From: Saprospiraceae bacterium
GTDB taxonomy: Bacteria; Bacteroidota; Bacteroidia; Chitinophagales; Saprospiraceae
Direction of reading: 5' to 3'
DNA length: 64,000 bases
NCBI GenBank assembly: GCA_019638385.1
Contig: JAHBTW010000005.1
Span: 124,001-188,000 of the forward strand
A program made the position numbers and the translations under genes. This document shows positions 17,119 through 26,700 of this stretch, piece after piece; the first letter of the stretch is position 1; each line of letters opens with the position of its first letter. The notes under the pieces are model-generated. The model was not told the DNA's origin. It searched no databases and was given only the letters and a program-made list of their open reading frames with translations.

Positions 17119-18202
17119 TACCCTTCACGACTACCGGTAAATCCAGAAACGCGCCGAAGGCTTGCTTTGCTTTTTCTATCGCTTTCAGGGGCAGGGTGTT
17201 TTTTGCATCAAAGAAGGAGGTTTCCACCACTACCTTATTTTTTTGAACCGCTCGTCTCCAGATGCCCGTCACCCGGCCGTTGACGGTGATAACCGGTTTG
17301 AAAATGCCGTTGATCGTGATGGCTTCCTTTTGCCATCGGGGATCGAAAACGGCATTGCGACACTTGTAGCTGACAAGGTACTCATCGAAAGCGGGCAGGA
17401 AACAAATGTGCTTTTCCTCGCTGCGGGCCATCGGACTGTCTTTATCAAAAAAATAGGTTTTGCCCTCCCAATCAACCGCTTGCAAGCCGCTTTTTATCTC
17501 CTCCCAACCGGCTCTGGCCGCCGACATGGGCAATCCCGACCACCACTGAAAATCGTGCAAAGTGGCCGGACCGTGACTCGCAAAATAGCGCTGCGCCAGC
17601 GCGGCAAGCGATTCTTCGCGGCTCATGACCAATCCTTTCGGAACTTTTTCATCCATTAACGCATAAGTCATTTCTTTGCCGCGCCGCACACCGTTGCAAA
17701 CGATGGCGTCCAATTCGGCATTCATCATAAAATGCACAGCCCGGCTGGAGTCGGTTTTCACGCCGCCTTTCTCCAATTCCTGCATCAGCTCTGCCCGCGT
17801 CAATTGCCGGCCGCCTTCCAATGCACGGGCGATGAGGTCATTGGTGCGATGATACAACGCGTCGTCAATGCCCAAATCCCTGTCGCGACCGACCGACAGC
17901 GCTTTGATGTGTTTGCCCGTAAGGGTGAGCATCCAGCGCACATCTGCGCCCGACACCAAATGCCAGGTAGGGCGCAAAACATGCGTTCGAACGATTTCAC
18001 CTGCGTCCAAGGCCGCCTCCACCACCGAGTCGGTAGCACCCGGCAATCGAATGCCGACTGCCCATTTCGCCATAGCGTAGTCCTGAGCCTGTACGGCGCC
18101 CAAATGCGTGACCACAGAACGGGGATCGGGCAAATTGCAGTCGGTAATTTTTTGATTGCGCAGGCGCAACGCCGGGGCGTACGTTGAAAATTCGATGCTC
18201 AT
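17114..18202 (-). CDS. Winged-helix DNA-binding domain protein (AlkZ/HTH_42 family)
   Basis: A 362-residue soluble protein of the winged-helix family that includes the DNA glycosylase AlkZ. Family features are LGAVQAQDYAMAKWAVGIR (about 37-55), THVLRPTWHLV (about 76-86) and a C-terminal GIWRRAVQKNKVVVE region. In AlkZ the QxQ motif forms the active site; here GAVQAQDY supplies it (the sequence VQAQ), so glycosylase activity is possible but unproven. The start at 18202 (MSIEFSTYAP) is preferred over an in-frame start at 18286 whose extra residues look random. The stop codon lies within the GGGCATA repeat shared with crtY. Confidence 0.88.
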   Translation of the reverse strand: MSIEFSTYAPALRLRNQKITDCNLPDPRSVVTHLGAVQAQDYAMAKWAVGIRLPGATDSVVEAALDAGEIVRTHVLRPTWHLVSGADVRWMLTLTGKHIKALSVGRDRDLGIDDALYHRTNDLIARALEGGRQLTRAELMQELEKGGVKTDSSRAVHFMMNAELDAIVCNGVRRGKEMTYALMDEKVPKGLVMSREESLAALAQRYFASHGPATLHDFQWWSGLPMSAARAGWEEIKSGLQAVDWEGKTYFFDKDSPMARSEEKHICFLPAFDEYLVSYKCRNAVFDPRWQKEAITINGIFKPVITVNGRVTGIWRRAVQKNKVVVETSFFDAKNTLPLKAIEKAKQAFGAFLDLPVVVKGT

Positions 18203-18243
18203 ACTCAAGTGGTTTGCTTGTGCCGTTGAAAAAACACTACATT

Positions 18244-18759
18244 TTACTGCTCCCAGACCTCCCGGTCGAGGCGGTAAATATAGCATTCGTCATCGTCATC
18301 GCCGAGTGTGCGCTGCTCCACAAAACGAAAGCCCAGCCGTTCGTAAAAAACGTGCGCTCTGCGATTGGAGGCGAGCGGGTCAATCAGCACCGCCGTCACA
18401 TCCGGGATTTCAAAACACCTGTTGAGGGCCAGGCGCATCATTTCCGTGCCATAGCCTTTGCCGAGGTCGGTTGCTTCGCCGATCCAGATGTCAATGGCGC
18501 GCAGCCCCGGCGGCACGTCGCCCCAATAGTGGGTTTCTTCGAGCGCAGGGTCAATGATTTGTACAAAACCGATGGGGCGCTCGCCCAGTTGAGCGATTAA
18601 TTGCAGCCGCCATTCGGGGTTGTGCAGCAATTCAGTTTCCCAGTTCCAATCGTCGTTGGGATCAGACTCAAGCACATGAGGTTGCTCGTCCCAGTGTTGC
18701 AAAAGGGATAAATCGGCAGTAGTAGCCTCGCGCAGGAAAATGTGGGCAGGTTGCAGCAT
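18244..18759 (-). CDS. GNAT acetyltransferase (AAC(6')-like)
   Basis: A 171-residue GCN5-related N-acetyltransferase. FLREATTADLSLLQHW begins the domain, GLRAIDIWIGEATDLGKGYG (about 92-111) carries the acetyl-CoA pyrophosphate-binding loop, and NRRAHVFYERLGFRFVEQR is the typical last helix-strand. The pattern, including DIWIG and IDPLASN, resembles the aminoglycoside 6'-N-acetyltransferase-like branch. That branch contains many housekeeping members, so resistance is not implied. The start at 18759 (MLQPAHIF) is preferred; 18780 is also possible. Confidence 0.9.
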   Translation of the reverse strand: MLQPAHIFLREATTADLSLLQHWDEQPHVLESDPNDDWNWETELLHNPEWRLQLIAQLGERPIGFVQIIDPALEETHYWGDVPPGLRAIDIWIGEATDLGKGYGTEMMRLALNRCFEIPDVTAVLIDPLASNRRAHVFYERLGFRFVEQRTLGDDDDECYIYRLDREVWEQ

Positions 18760-18844
18760 CTCTGTATATACTTTGAACAAGTGTTGAACATTGCCTTTTA
18801 CAGATCAAAGGCGCTAATAGTTTTATGCACGCTATTACATTTTA

Positions 18845-18852
18845 TAACTTTG
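18845..18852 (+). promoter_or_regulatory. Putative -7 box for the DUF6090 gene
   Basis: TAACTTTG matches TAnnTTTG, with a weak TTTT at the -33 position 20 bases upstream. Transcription would start about 60 bases before the ATG at 18921, which argues for that start rather than the in-frame ATG at 18825. Confidence 0.42.
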
Positions 18853-18920
18853 TCGGCAAACGGCCGCCGGAATTGGCATGGTGGGCGAGTTGGCCTTTCG
18901 TTCAATTAAATAAGCATCTC

Positions 18921-19568
18921 ATGGCTACAAAATTTACATTCAAGTATGTATTGAGCGAATTGCTGATTGTTATAGCAGGCATTCTCATTGCTTTTACACT
19001 CAACAACTGGGCGCAATCCCGTTCTGATAAAAAACAAGAGCAGATATATTTTCAAAGCCTGAAATCGGACATTGAAGCCGATCTGGTAACGTTGAAAAAA
19101 GGGAAGGATTTTCTAACGCAACGCATTAAAATTGCACAAGGCATCATGGCTCATTTTCGTACAACCTTACCCGGACGCGACACCATACCGATGACCATCT
19201 TCCGGGAACTCCGGGGAGCGCCGCCTTTTGTATCGCACGACATTACCTACCAGATGCTTATAAACTCCGGAGATTTCCAACTTATTTCAAATTTCGATAC
19301 CCGCAACAAAATCGTCGAACACTATGCAAGCTACCAGGTGTTGTACGATGAAAACAAGCGTTCGGATGCTTTTATCCGGGAACATGTATCGCCGTTTTTT
19401 ATGAATGTCGCCGACTTCGAAGACATGGAAAGAGATGCGGAAAAACTCTTACAAGACCACCGCCTGCGCAATATAGTATATGCATGGTTCGGCATTTTCC
19501 AGATTCAAAGCAGGGTACATGAGCAGGCCATAGCGCGCTGTGAGCAAATGGCCCGGGCGTTGGAGTAA
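18921..19568 (+). CDS. DUF6090-like single-pass membrane protein
   Basis: A 215-residue protein with one N-terminal transmembrane helix (FKYVLSELLIVIAGILIAF, about 5-23) followed by TLNNWAQSRSDKKQEQIYFQ. This arrangement is typical of the DUF6090 family of Bacteroidota. The rest is a helical periplasmic or cytoplasmic domain with no catalytic motif. The function is unknown. The gene stands alone, divergent from the acetyltransferase and convergent with the metal cluster. Confidence 0.82.
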   Translation: MATKFTFKYVLSELLIVIAGILIAFTLNNWAQSRSDKKQEQIYFQSLKSDIEADLVTLKKGKDFLTQRIKIAQGIMAHFRTTLPGRDTIPMTIFRELRGAPPFVSHDITYQMLINSGDFQLISNFDTRNKIVEHYASYQVLYDENKRSDAFIREHVSPFFMNVADFEDMERDAEKLLQDHRLRNIVYAWFGIFQIQSRVHEQAIARCEQMARALE

Positions 19569-19629
19569 CGAAGGCACAGAGCCTAATGGTTACCGGGCAC
19601 ACGACTACGAGTGCATCACAGCAGTCCCG

Positions 19630-19662
19630 GCAGGTGTATCCGAGAACATTAGATACACCTGC
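19630..19662. repeat. Long inverted repeat between convergent genes
   Basis: A perfect 11-base stem, GCAGGTGTATC (19630-19640) against GATACACCTGC (19652-19662), with an 11-base loop. It lies 27 bases before the end of the HMA gene and 62 bases after the DUF6090 gene. There is no T-run, so it may be a stabilising 3' hairpin, a weak terminator or a REP-like element. Confidence 0.65.
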
Positions 19663-19688
19663 GGAACTTACTTCAACTCCTTAAAAGG

Positions 19689-20039
19689 CTACTGCAAAGA
19701 TTCGGTTCGGTCATACTTACAGCAACCATGTAGCTTATCGTAAACGGAATCGCTTGCCCGATGCAGCGGCGTGTCGTACCCTTTGCCGGCAACGGCTTTC
19801 TGGATAGCCTCTACGTTCGTTTTCTTCTTTTTGAAAGTAACGCTGAGCGTGTGCGTTTCCACATCCCATACAGCACTTGCGGCGCCCGCGCCGAGCGCTG
19901 CCGTTCGGATGGTTTTCTGGCACATCCCGCAGTTGCCGAGTACCTTGAAGGATTCGGTGACGGTGGATTTTTGAGCGCCGGCAGTAGCAATAGCCACAAA
20001 AGCCAGAAGCACGGAGAACATGATTTTTACACTTCTCAT
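19689..20039 (-). CDS. Secreted heavy-metal-associated (HMA) domain protein
   Basis: A 116-residue protein with a signal peptide (MRSVKIMFSVLLAFVAIATA, cleavage near GAQ) and an HMA-type ferredoxin-fold domain with the metal motif GNCGMCQKTI (CxxC). The C-terminal CC pair could add ligands. A periplasmic metal chaperone role is inferred from the fold and its place at the end of the Cus-type cluster. The start at 20039 is preferred; an upstream in-frame start at 20096 would bury the signal peptide. A small stem (CTCGTG/CACGAG, 20143-20160) lies in the 134-base spacer upstream. Confidence 0.88.
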   Translation of the reverse strand: MRSVKIMFSVLLAFVAIATAGAQKSTVTESFKVLGNCGMCQKTIRTAALGAGAASAVWDVETHTLSVTFKKKKTNVEAIQKAVAGKGYDTPLHRASDSVYDKLHGCCKYDRTESLQ

Positions 20040-20173
20040 TGAAATGGTTTTTATGCAATGCTGCGAGGCGACCAACGTGTGTAAACGCACCGCCATAGCG
20101 TCATTGCGCGTGATGAATTATTGCCCGTTACAGCCATCTGTTCTCGTGCGGGCACACGAGCAGGTTCTTTGTA

Positions 20174-20749
20174 TTAACGATTTTTTACTTCAAATGAAAT
20201 GCGGATGTTGTCCCAACTCATAGCAATCACAGCCGTGCGGTCATTGGGAGTTTCCACCGCATAAGTCAGCATTTCAATCGGCGCCGGAAGGACTTCCGGG
20301 CTGACTTCCATGCGAAGAATATCTTCGGATTGCTGGTAAAGATCGGCCAAGTGCATGTCCCATTGTTTGTTGAAAATGAGGGTCCACTTTTCTTTGCCGG
20401 GAATGGTAAAGAATCCGTATTTCCCGGCGGGGATCTGCGTGGCGCCGATCATCACGTCTTTGTCGAAGGAGATGTTGGTGGCGCTGTGTGCTCCCGTTAC
20501 CCAAATTTCATCGTAGGCAACAAGACCCCCGAAAATTTGCCTGCCCCGCACGCTCGGCGCGCTGTAGTCAATGTGGATGTGATTGCCGCCCGCCATAGCC
20601 ATAGCGGCCATTCGCGGGCTTTTGGGCTTTTGCGGTTCTGCGGCAGTTTCGGTCTGCTCGTGTTGATGCTCGTTGGTTACGGCTTCCTTGTTTTTGTTTG
20701 AACAGGCAAGAACAAAGATTGCCATCAGGAAAATTGTGCTATTTTTCAT
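20174..20749 (-). CDS. DUF2911-domain lipoprotein
   Basis: A 191-residue lipoprotein with lipobox FVLACS (Cys near residue 16) and a charged, His-rich tether (NEHQHEQTE). The DUF2911 domain (about 55-190) is recognised by HIDYSAPSVRGRQIFGGLV, VWVTGAHSAT-like EIWVTGAHSATNI, and PAGKYGFFTIPGKEKWTLIF. The biochemical function of DUF2911 is unknown. It lies 21 bases from CusB and is probably co-transcribed with the efflux system. The His-rich stretch may bind metal, but that is speculation. Confidence 0.9.
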   Translation of the reverse strand: MKNSTIFLMAIFVLACSNKNKEAVTNEHQHEQTETAAEPQKPKSPRMAAMAMAGGNHIHIDYSAPSVRGRQIFGGLVAYDEIWVTGAHSATNISFDKDVMIGATQIPAGKYGFFTIPGKEKWTLIFNKQWDMHLADLYQQSEDILRMEVSPEVLPAPIEMLTYAVETPNDRTAVIAMSWDNIRISFEVKNR

Positions 20750-20769
20750 TATTGAAATTGTTGTGACGT

Positions 20770-22524
20770 TTACTTAATCTCTTGTGTCACCTTACCACAG
20801 GTGAGCATGGACGCCCCGAAATACGGGTTGAGAATAGGCGCTTCGCGGCTCAGCCAGTCGGCGCCTTTGTTGCCGTCAGCCATAGGGCAATGTTGTACAT
20901 AAACCGTTTGGTCAAAAGGCCCGAATGCGCCGGCCAAAGCTATCATTTGGGCAGAAAGCGATTTGAAGTGCTCGCGTACGCCTTCAATGCTTTTGGCCGC
21001 CAAAAACTTGTTGAGCGCCTCCACGGCAGCCCCGCTGTGTCGCATCCAATGGTCGTGCGCCTTTCCCTTGAAAAGGCTCATGCCGGTACTTTCAAATGCT
21101 TTTTTCAATTCGCCGGCTTGCTTTTTGGCGGTGGTCAGATCGTCCTTTACTAAGGCGTCCTTCAGCAGGAAATAGCGGTCGAACAGTTGCTGGACGGCTG
21201 TTTTGGCTTGTTTGTCCACCTCCAACGGCTGAGCCGGAGCAACACTTGCGCCGTGATCGTGACCGGTCGATGTTACGCCGCCTTCCGGATTCATCATGCT
21301 CGGCTTACCCGCCAATTGGGCGGCAGCATCAATAGAGAACACGCCGCTGACGGCGATTTCCTCGCCGGCCTGCAATCCTTCCTCAATGAGGTAGCCCTCG
21401 CCGGAAAGCGGGCCGAGCGTCAGTTCCCGCATCAGGAAGCTGATACCGGTTTCCGATGTGTTTTTCACATACACCACCGAGCGTTTGCCCGTCCACAATA
21501 CGGCAGATTTCGGCACGATGAGGCCCTCCTTTTTTCCGCCCGGTTGAGTTTTGATGACCCCTTCGACAAACATTTCAGGCTTTAACCTGCCGCCGGCATT
21601 GGCCACTTCCACCCGCGCTGTGGCCACCCTCGTCATGGGGTTGATGACCGGATCAATAAAAGCAATCCGGCCTTTGAACTGCTCTCCCGGCAAAGACTGA
21701 ACGCTGAACTCCACCGTGCTGCCTACTTTGGCCCAAGGCATATCGCTTTCATACACATCGAAGAGTACCCACACCCGCGACAAGTCCACGATGTCATAGA
21801 GCGACATGCCCCGCATGAGATAGTCGCCGAGGTTGACCCGCTTCTCCAGAACGATGCCGCCGACATCGGCCAAAATGGGGAAGCGCTCCTGTGCTTTACC
21901 GGACGCAAGAATGCGTTCAATTTGCGCGTCGGATAGTTTCCAGTTCCGGAGCTTTTGTTTGGCGGCCTCCAACAGCGCCGGCTGCATATCCTTTATTTTC
22001 TGAGCGGCAAACAGCTCTTCCTGCGCCGTGACGAGTTCGGGGGAATAGAGCGTTGCCAATTGCTGCCCCTTGCGAACCGGTTCTCCGGTGAAGTTGACGG
22101 CCAATTGCTCTACCCGCCCTTCAATGTGGGTAACCTGAGAGAATTTGAGCCGCTCATCGGGTTGCACTTTCCCGGTGAGCCGAAGCTCCCGCACGGATGA
22201 TCCGAAGTCTACAATTACCGTCTGCACATTTGCTAATTGCATCGCCGTGGGCGACATTTTAATCTCCAGAGGGTCGCCGTCACCGGTATCCTCTTCCAAA
22301 GGGATAAGGTCCATACCGCAGATGGGGCACTTGCCGGGTTCGGATCGGCGAACCTGAGGGTCCATGGAGCAGGTCCAAATTACGGCTCCGGAGGTCTGAG
22401 CGGATTTCGCTTCAGTGGCTTCATGGGCGCGCCCCGGAAGGAGAATCCGCCCGACAAAGAAACCGGCTACCAGCATAATGATAGCGATCCATATAGTTTG
22501 ACGGTTGATTTTCAACTTTTCCAT
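20770..22524 (-). CDS. cusB: CusB-like RND periplasmic adaptor with HMBD and DUF3347 domains
   Basis: The periplasmic adaptor linking the RND pump to the outer-membrane channel. In the 584 residues: an N-terminal membrane anchor (about 9-30), then a heavy-metal-binding domain with CSMDPQVRRSEPGKCPICGM (two Cys, two Met; about 52-71). The HlyD-type barrel-sandwich and hairpin follow (about 100-390). The C-terminus is a DUF3347 domain (about 435-584) rich in Cys/His/Met (YVQHCPMA, MLTCGK). The two extra metal-binding modules point to Cu(I)/Ag(I). It sits 4 bases after the TolC-type gene. Confidence 0.95.
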   Translation of the reverse strand: MEKLKINRQTIWIAIIMLVAGFFVGRILLPGRAHEATEAKSAQTSGAVIWTCSMDPQVRRSEPGKCPICGMDLIPLEEDTGDGDPLEIKMSPTAMQLANVQTVIVDFGSSVRELRLTGKVQPDERLKFSQVTHIEGRVEQLAVNFTGEPVRKGQQLATLYSPELVTAQEELFAAQKIKDMQPALLEAAKQKLRNWKLSDAQIERILASGKAQERFPILADVGGIVLEKRVNLGDYLMRGMSLYDIVDLSRVWVLFDVYESDMPWAKVGSTVEFSVQSLPGEQFKGRIAFIDPVINPMTRVATARVEVANAGGRLKPEMFVEGVIKTQPGGKKEGLIVPKSAVLWTGKRSVVYVKNTSETGISFLMRELTLGPLSGEGYLIEEGLQAGEEIAVSGVFSIDAAAQLAGKPSMMNPEGGVTSTGHDHGASVAPAQPLEVDKQAKTAVQQLFDRYFLLKDALVKDDLTTAKKQAGELKKAFESTGMSLFKGKAHDHWMRHSGAAVEALNKFLAAKSIEGVREHFKSLSAQMIALAGAFGPFDQTVYVQHCPMADGNKGADWLSREAPILNPYFGASMLTCGKVTQEIK

Positions 22525-22528
22525 ATCA

Positions 22529-23788
22529 CTACATTTTGCCGGTTAAATAATCCATTTTCGCTAAAGCCAACTGGTATGCTGTCTGCGCCGAAACCTTTTG
22601 CATTTGGTAGCGGAACAACTGCTGTTGCAATCGCAAGACTTCTTCAAAGTCTTGGCCTGCATTGCGGTAAGCGGCCAACATAAGGTCAACGGCCTGTTGG
22701 GTTTTCAATATTTGCAAGTCAAGCAGTTCCGTCATCCGGACCATGCTTTCCAATTCATATGCGGTCATGGCGTACATGGCGGTCAGCTCATTTTCCATGT
22801 CTTTTTTCATGTCGGCGTACATCACCTGCATGAGGCGGCGCTCCTCAACGGCAGCGTTGTATTTTTTATTCCAAATCGGAACCGTTACGCTGAGCATGGG
22901 CATCAACATATCGCGACCGGTATTGGGGGGTAATTCAAGTTCATCGCCGCCTTTGCGCCTTACCAAAGGCATGTACTGGAGACCAGCGCCGAGCATTGGC
23001 TTCCGCATGGTTGCTGCGGCGGCCTGCTCAGCTGCGGCAGCCAGTATTTGTTTGTCAAAAACGGCCAACGCGGGATTTCCGGCAATCGGATTGTCGTGCT
23101 CGCCGGCATCGGCCCGCTCAGGTTCCGGCAATGTGCCGCCAATGCTTACCGGTGCGGTATCCTCCCGGTTGAGCAGGCGGTTGAAGGCGATTTCGAGCGG
23201 CTTGCGTTTGAGTTCGAGCAGGGCGATTTCGGTTTTGACCTCATCTATCATAATGTCGGCCCGGATGGCGTCCACCATCGGCGCCTGACCTTGCCCGAAC
23301 TTGAAAGCGGCCAGCTCCTTATTTGTTTCCAGCACCCGGAGCAGGTCTTTTTGAATGCGGATTTGCGCCTCCAACTCAAAGAGGGGATACCAGGCATTTT
23401 TTACTTTTAAGACCAGTTCGTTCTCTGCCGCTTGCACCTCCTGCACCTTCAGGTCTGCCATGCGGGCCGCTTCGTTTTCCATGATGCCCAGGGTGCCCGG
23501 CCAGGGAAACATCTGCATGGCGGAAATACTACCCAACTGGTTGCCCATCGGCAGCATCATCGGGCTGAAGAAGAAAGAGGCATTCACTGTCGGGTCAGGC
23601 AGCGCTTTGGCCTGCGGCAGTTTTTGGAGTGCGGCCTGTACCTCGGTTTGTTTCGCCCGGATGCCCGGATTGTTTTCGATGGCCAATTGGAGGTAGTCTT
23701 CCAGCGTTTGCGCCGTAAGGCTGCCTGTTGCCAGTATGGCGAGGATGAATATGGATATGCGTACCATGTGTGCTTTTTTATGGTTCAT
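22529..23788 (-). CDS. TolC-family outer membrane efflux channel (CusC-like)
   Basis: A 419-residue outer-membrane factor that completes the tripartite metal pump. It has a signal peptide (MVRISIFILAILATGSLTAQ) and two homologous helical repeats, with YLQLAIENNPGIRAKQTEVQ at the start and FEEVLRLQQQLFRYQMQKV near the end, as in TolC/CusC proteins. The ATG at 23788 overlaps the end of cusA by 11 bases; a second ATG at 23767 starts the signal peptide directly and is also possible. The overlap implies translational coupling with the pump. Confidence 0.94.
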   Translation of the reverse strand: MNHKKAHMVRISIFILAILATGSLTAQTLEDYLQLAIENNPGIRAKQTEVQAALQKLPQAKALPDPTVNASFFFSPMMLPMGNQLGSISAMQMFPWPGTLGIMENEAARMADLKVQEVQAAENELVLKVKNAWYPLFELEAQIRIQKDLLRVLETNKELAAFKFGQGQAPMVDAIRADIMIDEVKTEIALLELKRKPLEIAFNRLLNREDTAPVSIGGTLPEPERADAGEHDNPIAGNPALAVFDKQILAAAAEQAAAATMRKPMLGAGLQYMPLVRRKGGDELELPPNTGRDMLMPMLSVTVPIWNKKYNAAVEERRLMQVMYADMKKDMENELTAMYAMTAYELESMVRMTELLDLQILKTQQAVDLMLAAYRNAGQDFEEVLRLQQQLFRYQMQKVSAQTAYQLALAKMDYLTGKM

Positions 23789-26700
23789 TGCTCAATTGTT
23801 GTTGTCTTTTTACCACCGTTTCCCTCCAAAATGCCTGTAAAACCGGCACCACGAACATCGTCATCATTTGAATGATCATTCCGCCGATGGTAGGAATGGC
23901 CATCGGGATCATGATGTCGGAACCCTTGCCGGTAGAGGTAAGTACGGGCAGCAGGGCAATGATGGTAGTAGCCGTTGTCATGATGGCGGGGCGTACGCGT
24001 TTTTTACCGGCTTCCAGCACGGCAGCGCGCACCTCCGGCACCGTAGAGGGCTGCCTCGCTTCAAATACCTGGTGGATATATGTGCCCATGAGCACCCCGT
24101 CGTCGGTGGCAATGCCGAACAGAGCAATGAAGCCCACCCACACGGCCACGCTGAGATTGACGGGCCGGAGTTGGAACAATTCCCGCATACTGACTTCCGC
24201 GATGGAAAAATTCAGGAACCAATCCTGACCGTACAGCCAGAGCATGATGAAACCACCGGCGAAGGCCACAAAGACCCCCGAAAAGTGAATGGAGGAGGCA
24301 ATGACGGTTTTAAACTGGAAATACAGCAGCAGAAAAATGGTGATCAAACAGATTGGGATGACGATGGACAACCGCTTCATGGCCCGCAATTGATTTTCGT
24401 AGGCGCCGGAAAATTTGTAGCTGACACTGGCGGGCACCACCAATTCGCCTGCATCAATGCGTTGCCGGATGAAACGCTGCGCTTCCTCCACTACGTCCAC
24501 CTCGGCGTAGCCCTCTTTTTTGTCGAAAAGCACATAGCCGGTCAGGAAGGTGTCTTCGCTTTTGATCATTTGCGGCCCCTGCACATACTCGATGTTGACG
24601 AGTTCACCCAGCGGGACTTGCACTCCGACCGGCGTGGGTACCAGCATTTTTTTGATACTTTCCGGGTTGTCGCGCAGCTCGCGTGGGTAGCGCACCCGCA
24701 CAGGAAAGCGCTCCCGCCCTTCCACGGTAGTGGTGATGGCCATGCCGCCAATGGCGGTTTCTATAAATTGCTGTACGTCTTCGATGCTCAAGCCATAGCG
24801 GGCAATGGCATCGCGGTTGATGTTGAGTTGGAGGTAAGGTTTGCCTACGATGCGGTCGGCGAAGGCCGCTTCCGCTTTGACGGAAGGCACTTCTTTAAGA
24901 ATGGCCTCCAATTGCAGCCCAAATTCCTCAATTGTTTTCAAATCCGGCCCATACACTTTGATGCCCATCGGCGCCCGCATACCGGTTTGCAACATGACGA
25001 GGCGGGTTTCAATGGGTTGCAGTTTGGGCGCGGAAGTGACGCCGGGCAACTTAGTAACCCGCACAATTTCGTTCCAGATGTCGCCGTGCGTTTTTACTTC
25101 CGGTCGCCAGTTGCGAAAATACCGGCCATCCCGGTCGGGGATGAGGTCGCGGGCGGTTATGCCCCGCAGCAGCGCTTCTTTGTTGGCAAGCGTATCGCCC
25201 GAAACGAGGAGGAAGCGGCCTTCTCTATCTGTTTTGAAGGTTTGCCGATGCCCTTTTTCATTGATAATAAATTCGGGTTTGTAATTGATGACGTTTTCAA
25301 ACATGGAAATGGGCGCCGGGTCGAGGGCCGTTTCAGCGCGGCCGGCCTTGCCAACGGCCAATTCCACTTCGGGGATGTTGGCCAACAGCATATCCAATTG
25401 CGCCACGATCCGTTGGTTGGCTTCCACGCCCGAGTGCGGCATAGAAGTAGGCATGAGCAGAAAGCTGCCTTCGTTGAGCGAAGGCATAAATTCTTTGCCC
25501 ATGCCTGGGAATTTGTGCAGTAAGGTACTCCAAACGCCGGTGGTGCGAATGTTCCAGCCCACTTTGTCGAACCCGTTGGCCAAAAAGCCGAAACTCTTGT
25601 TCCAGCCGAGCCAGATAACCAACCCAAAGAGTAGGGTAAACAGGGGGAGGAGCAGGAATTTACCTTTGTTGACGAGGCACCACTTCAGCATCGGTTCATA
25701 AAAATAAACCACTGCCATGAGGCTGCCGAGGACGAGGCCGAGCAAGCCGAGCACAAACAGATAGTTGACCAACAGCGAGTTGTTGTGGCCCAGCGGCGTC
25801 CATTTTCCGGTGAGGAAGAACGTGGCCACCAGCACGGCAATCGAAATATTGAGAATATTGGGTACGGATTGCCAAGGTTCGGGCCACCTGTTTTCCAATA
25901 AATTATTCAATCCGATGACCACTAACCAGGCGGGCAGCCAGGTTTCAAACAGGATGCTGAGCAAGATGCCTCCGGCAATAAGCGCCCCGTTCCAGAAAAA
26001 TTTCACCCGTTTTTTGTCAAAATTCAGGGATAGAATAAAGTGTGCCATCGTAGGCAGTACCACCATGCCCAGCACAAAGGAGGCGCCCAGCGCAAAGGTC
26101 TTGGTGAATGCCAGCGGCCTGAACAACTTGCCCTCGGCTGCCTGCATCGCAAAAACAGGCAGGAAACTCACTACCGTGGTGGCTAAGGCCGTGGTGATGG
26201 CCGGAGCGATTTCCACGGCCGCCCGGTAGATGACGTCTTGCAACGCCCGGCCCCGTGCCCCCTTATTTTCGGGCATTTCAAGGTGCCGGATGATGTTTTC
26301 CACAAATACAACCCCCACGTCCACCATCACGCCAATGGCGATGGCGATGCCCGATAAGGCTACGATATTGGCATCCACACCTGCATAGCGCATGGCGATG
26401 AAGGTCATGAGTACGCCTATGGGCAACATACTCGAAATGAGCAGCGAGGCCCGCAGGTTGAGCACCAGCACGATGACGACGATGATGGTGATGAGGATTT
26501 CGTGCGAAAGCGCCTGCTCCAGCGTGCCGAGGGTTTCCTGAATGAGCTGGGTACGATCGTAAAAAGGCACAACCGTAAGTTGGCTGACGGTTCCGTCGGC
26601 TAAGGTTTTTTGGGGTAGCCCGGGCGCAATTTCCGCTATTTTTTCTTTGAGGCTGTTGATGACGGCCAGCGGATTGGCGCCGTAGCGGGCCACTACTACG

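Noticed and set aside
18244..18759. Aminoglycoside resistance gene
   Set aside because: The resemblance to AAC(6') enzymes is at the level of general GNAT motifs; there is no mobile-element or resistance context.
19569..19688. Possible tRNA or small RNA gene in the spacer with the 11-base stem
   Set aside because: There is no cloverleaf, no T-loop GGTTCGAATCC-like box and no CCA end; only the single hairpin is supported.
23868..25523. A 551-residue plus-strand frame opposite cusA
   Set aside because: It is antisense to conserved RND sequence, His/Asp-rich, and without promoter or motif support.
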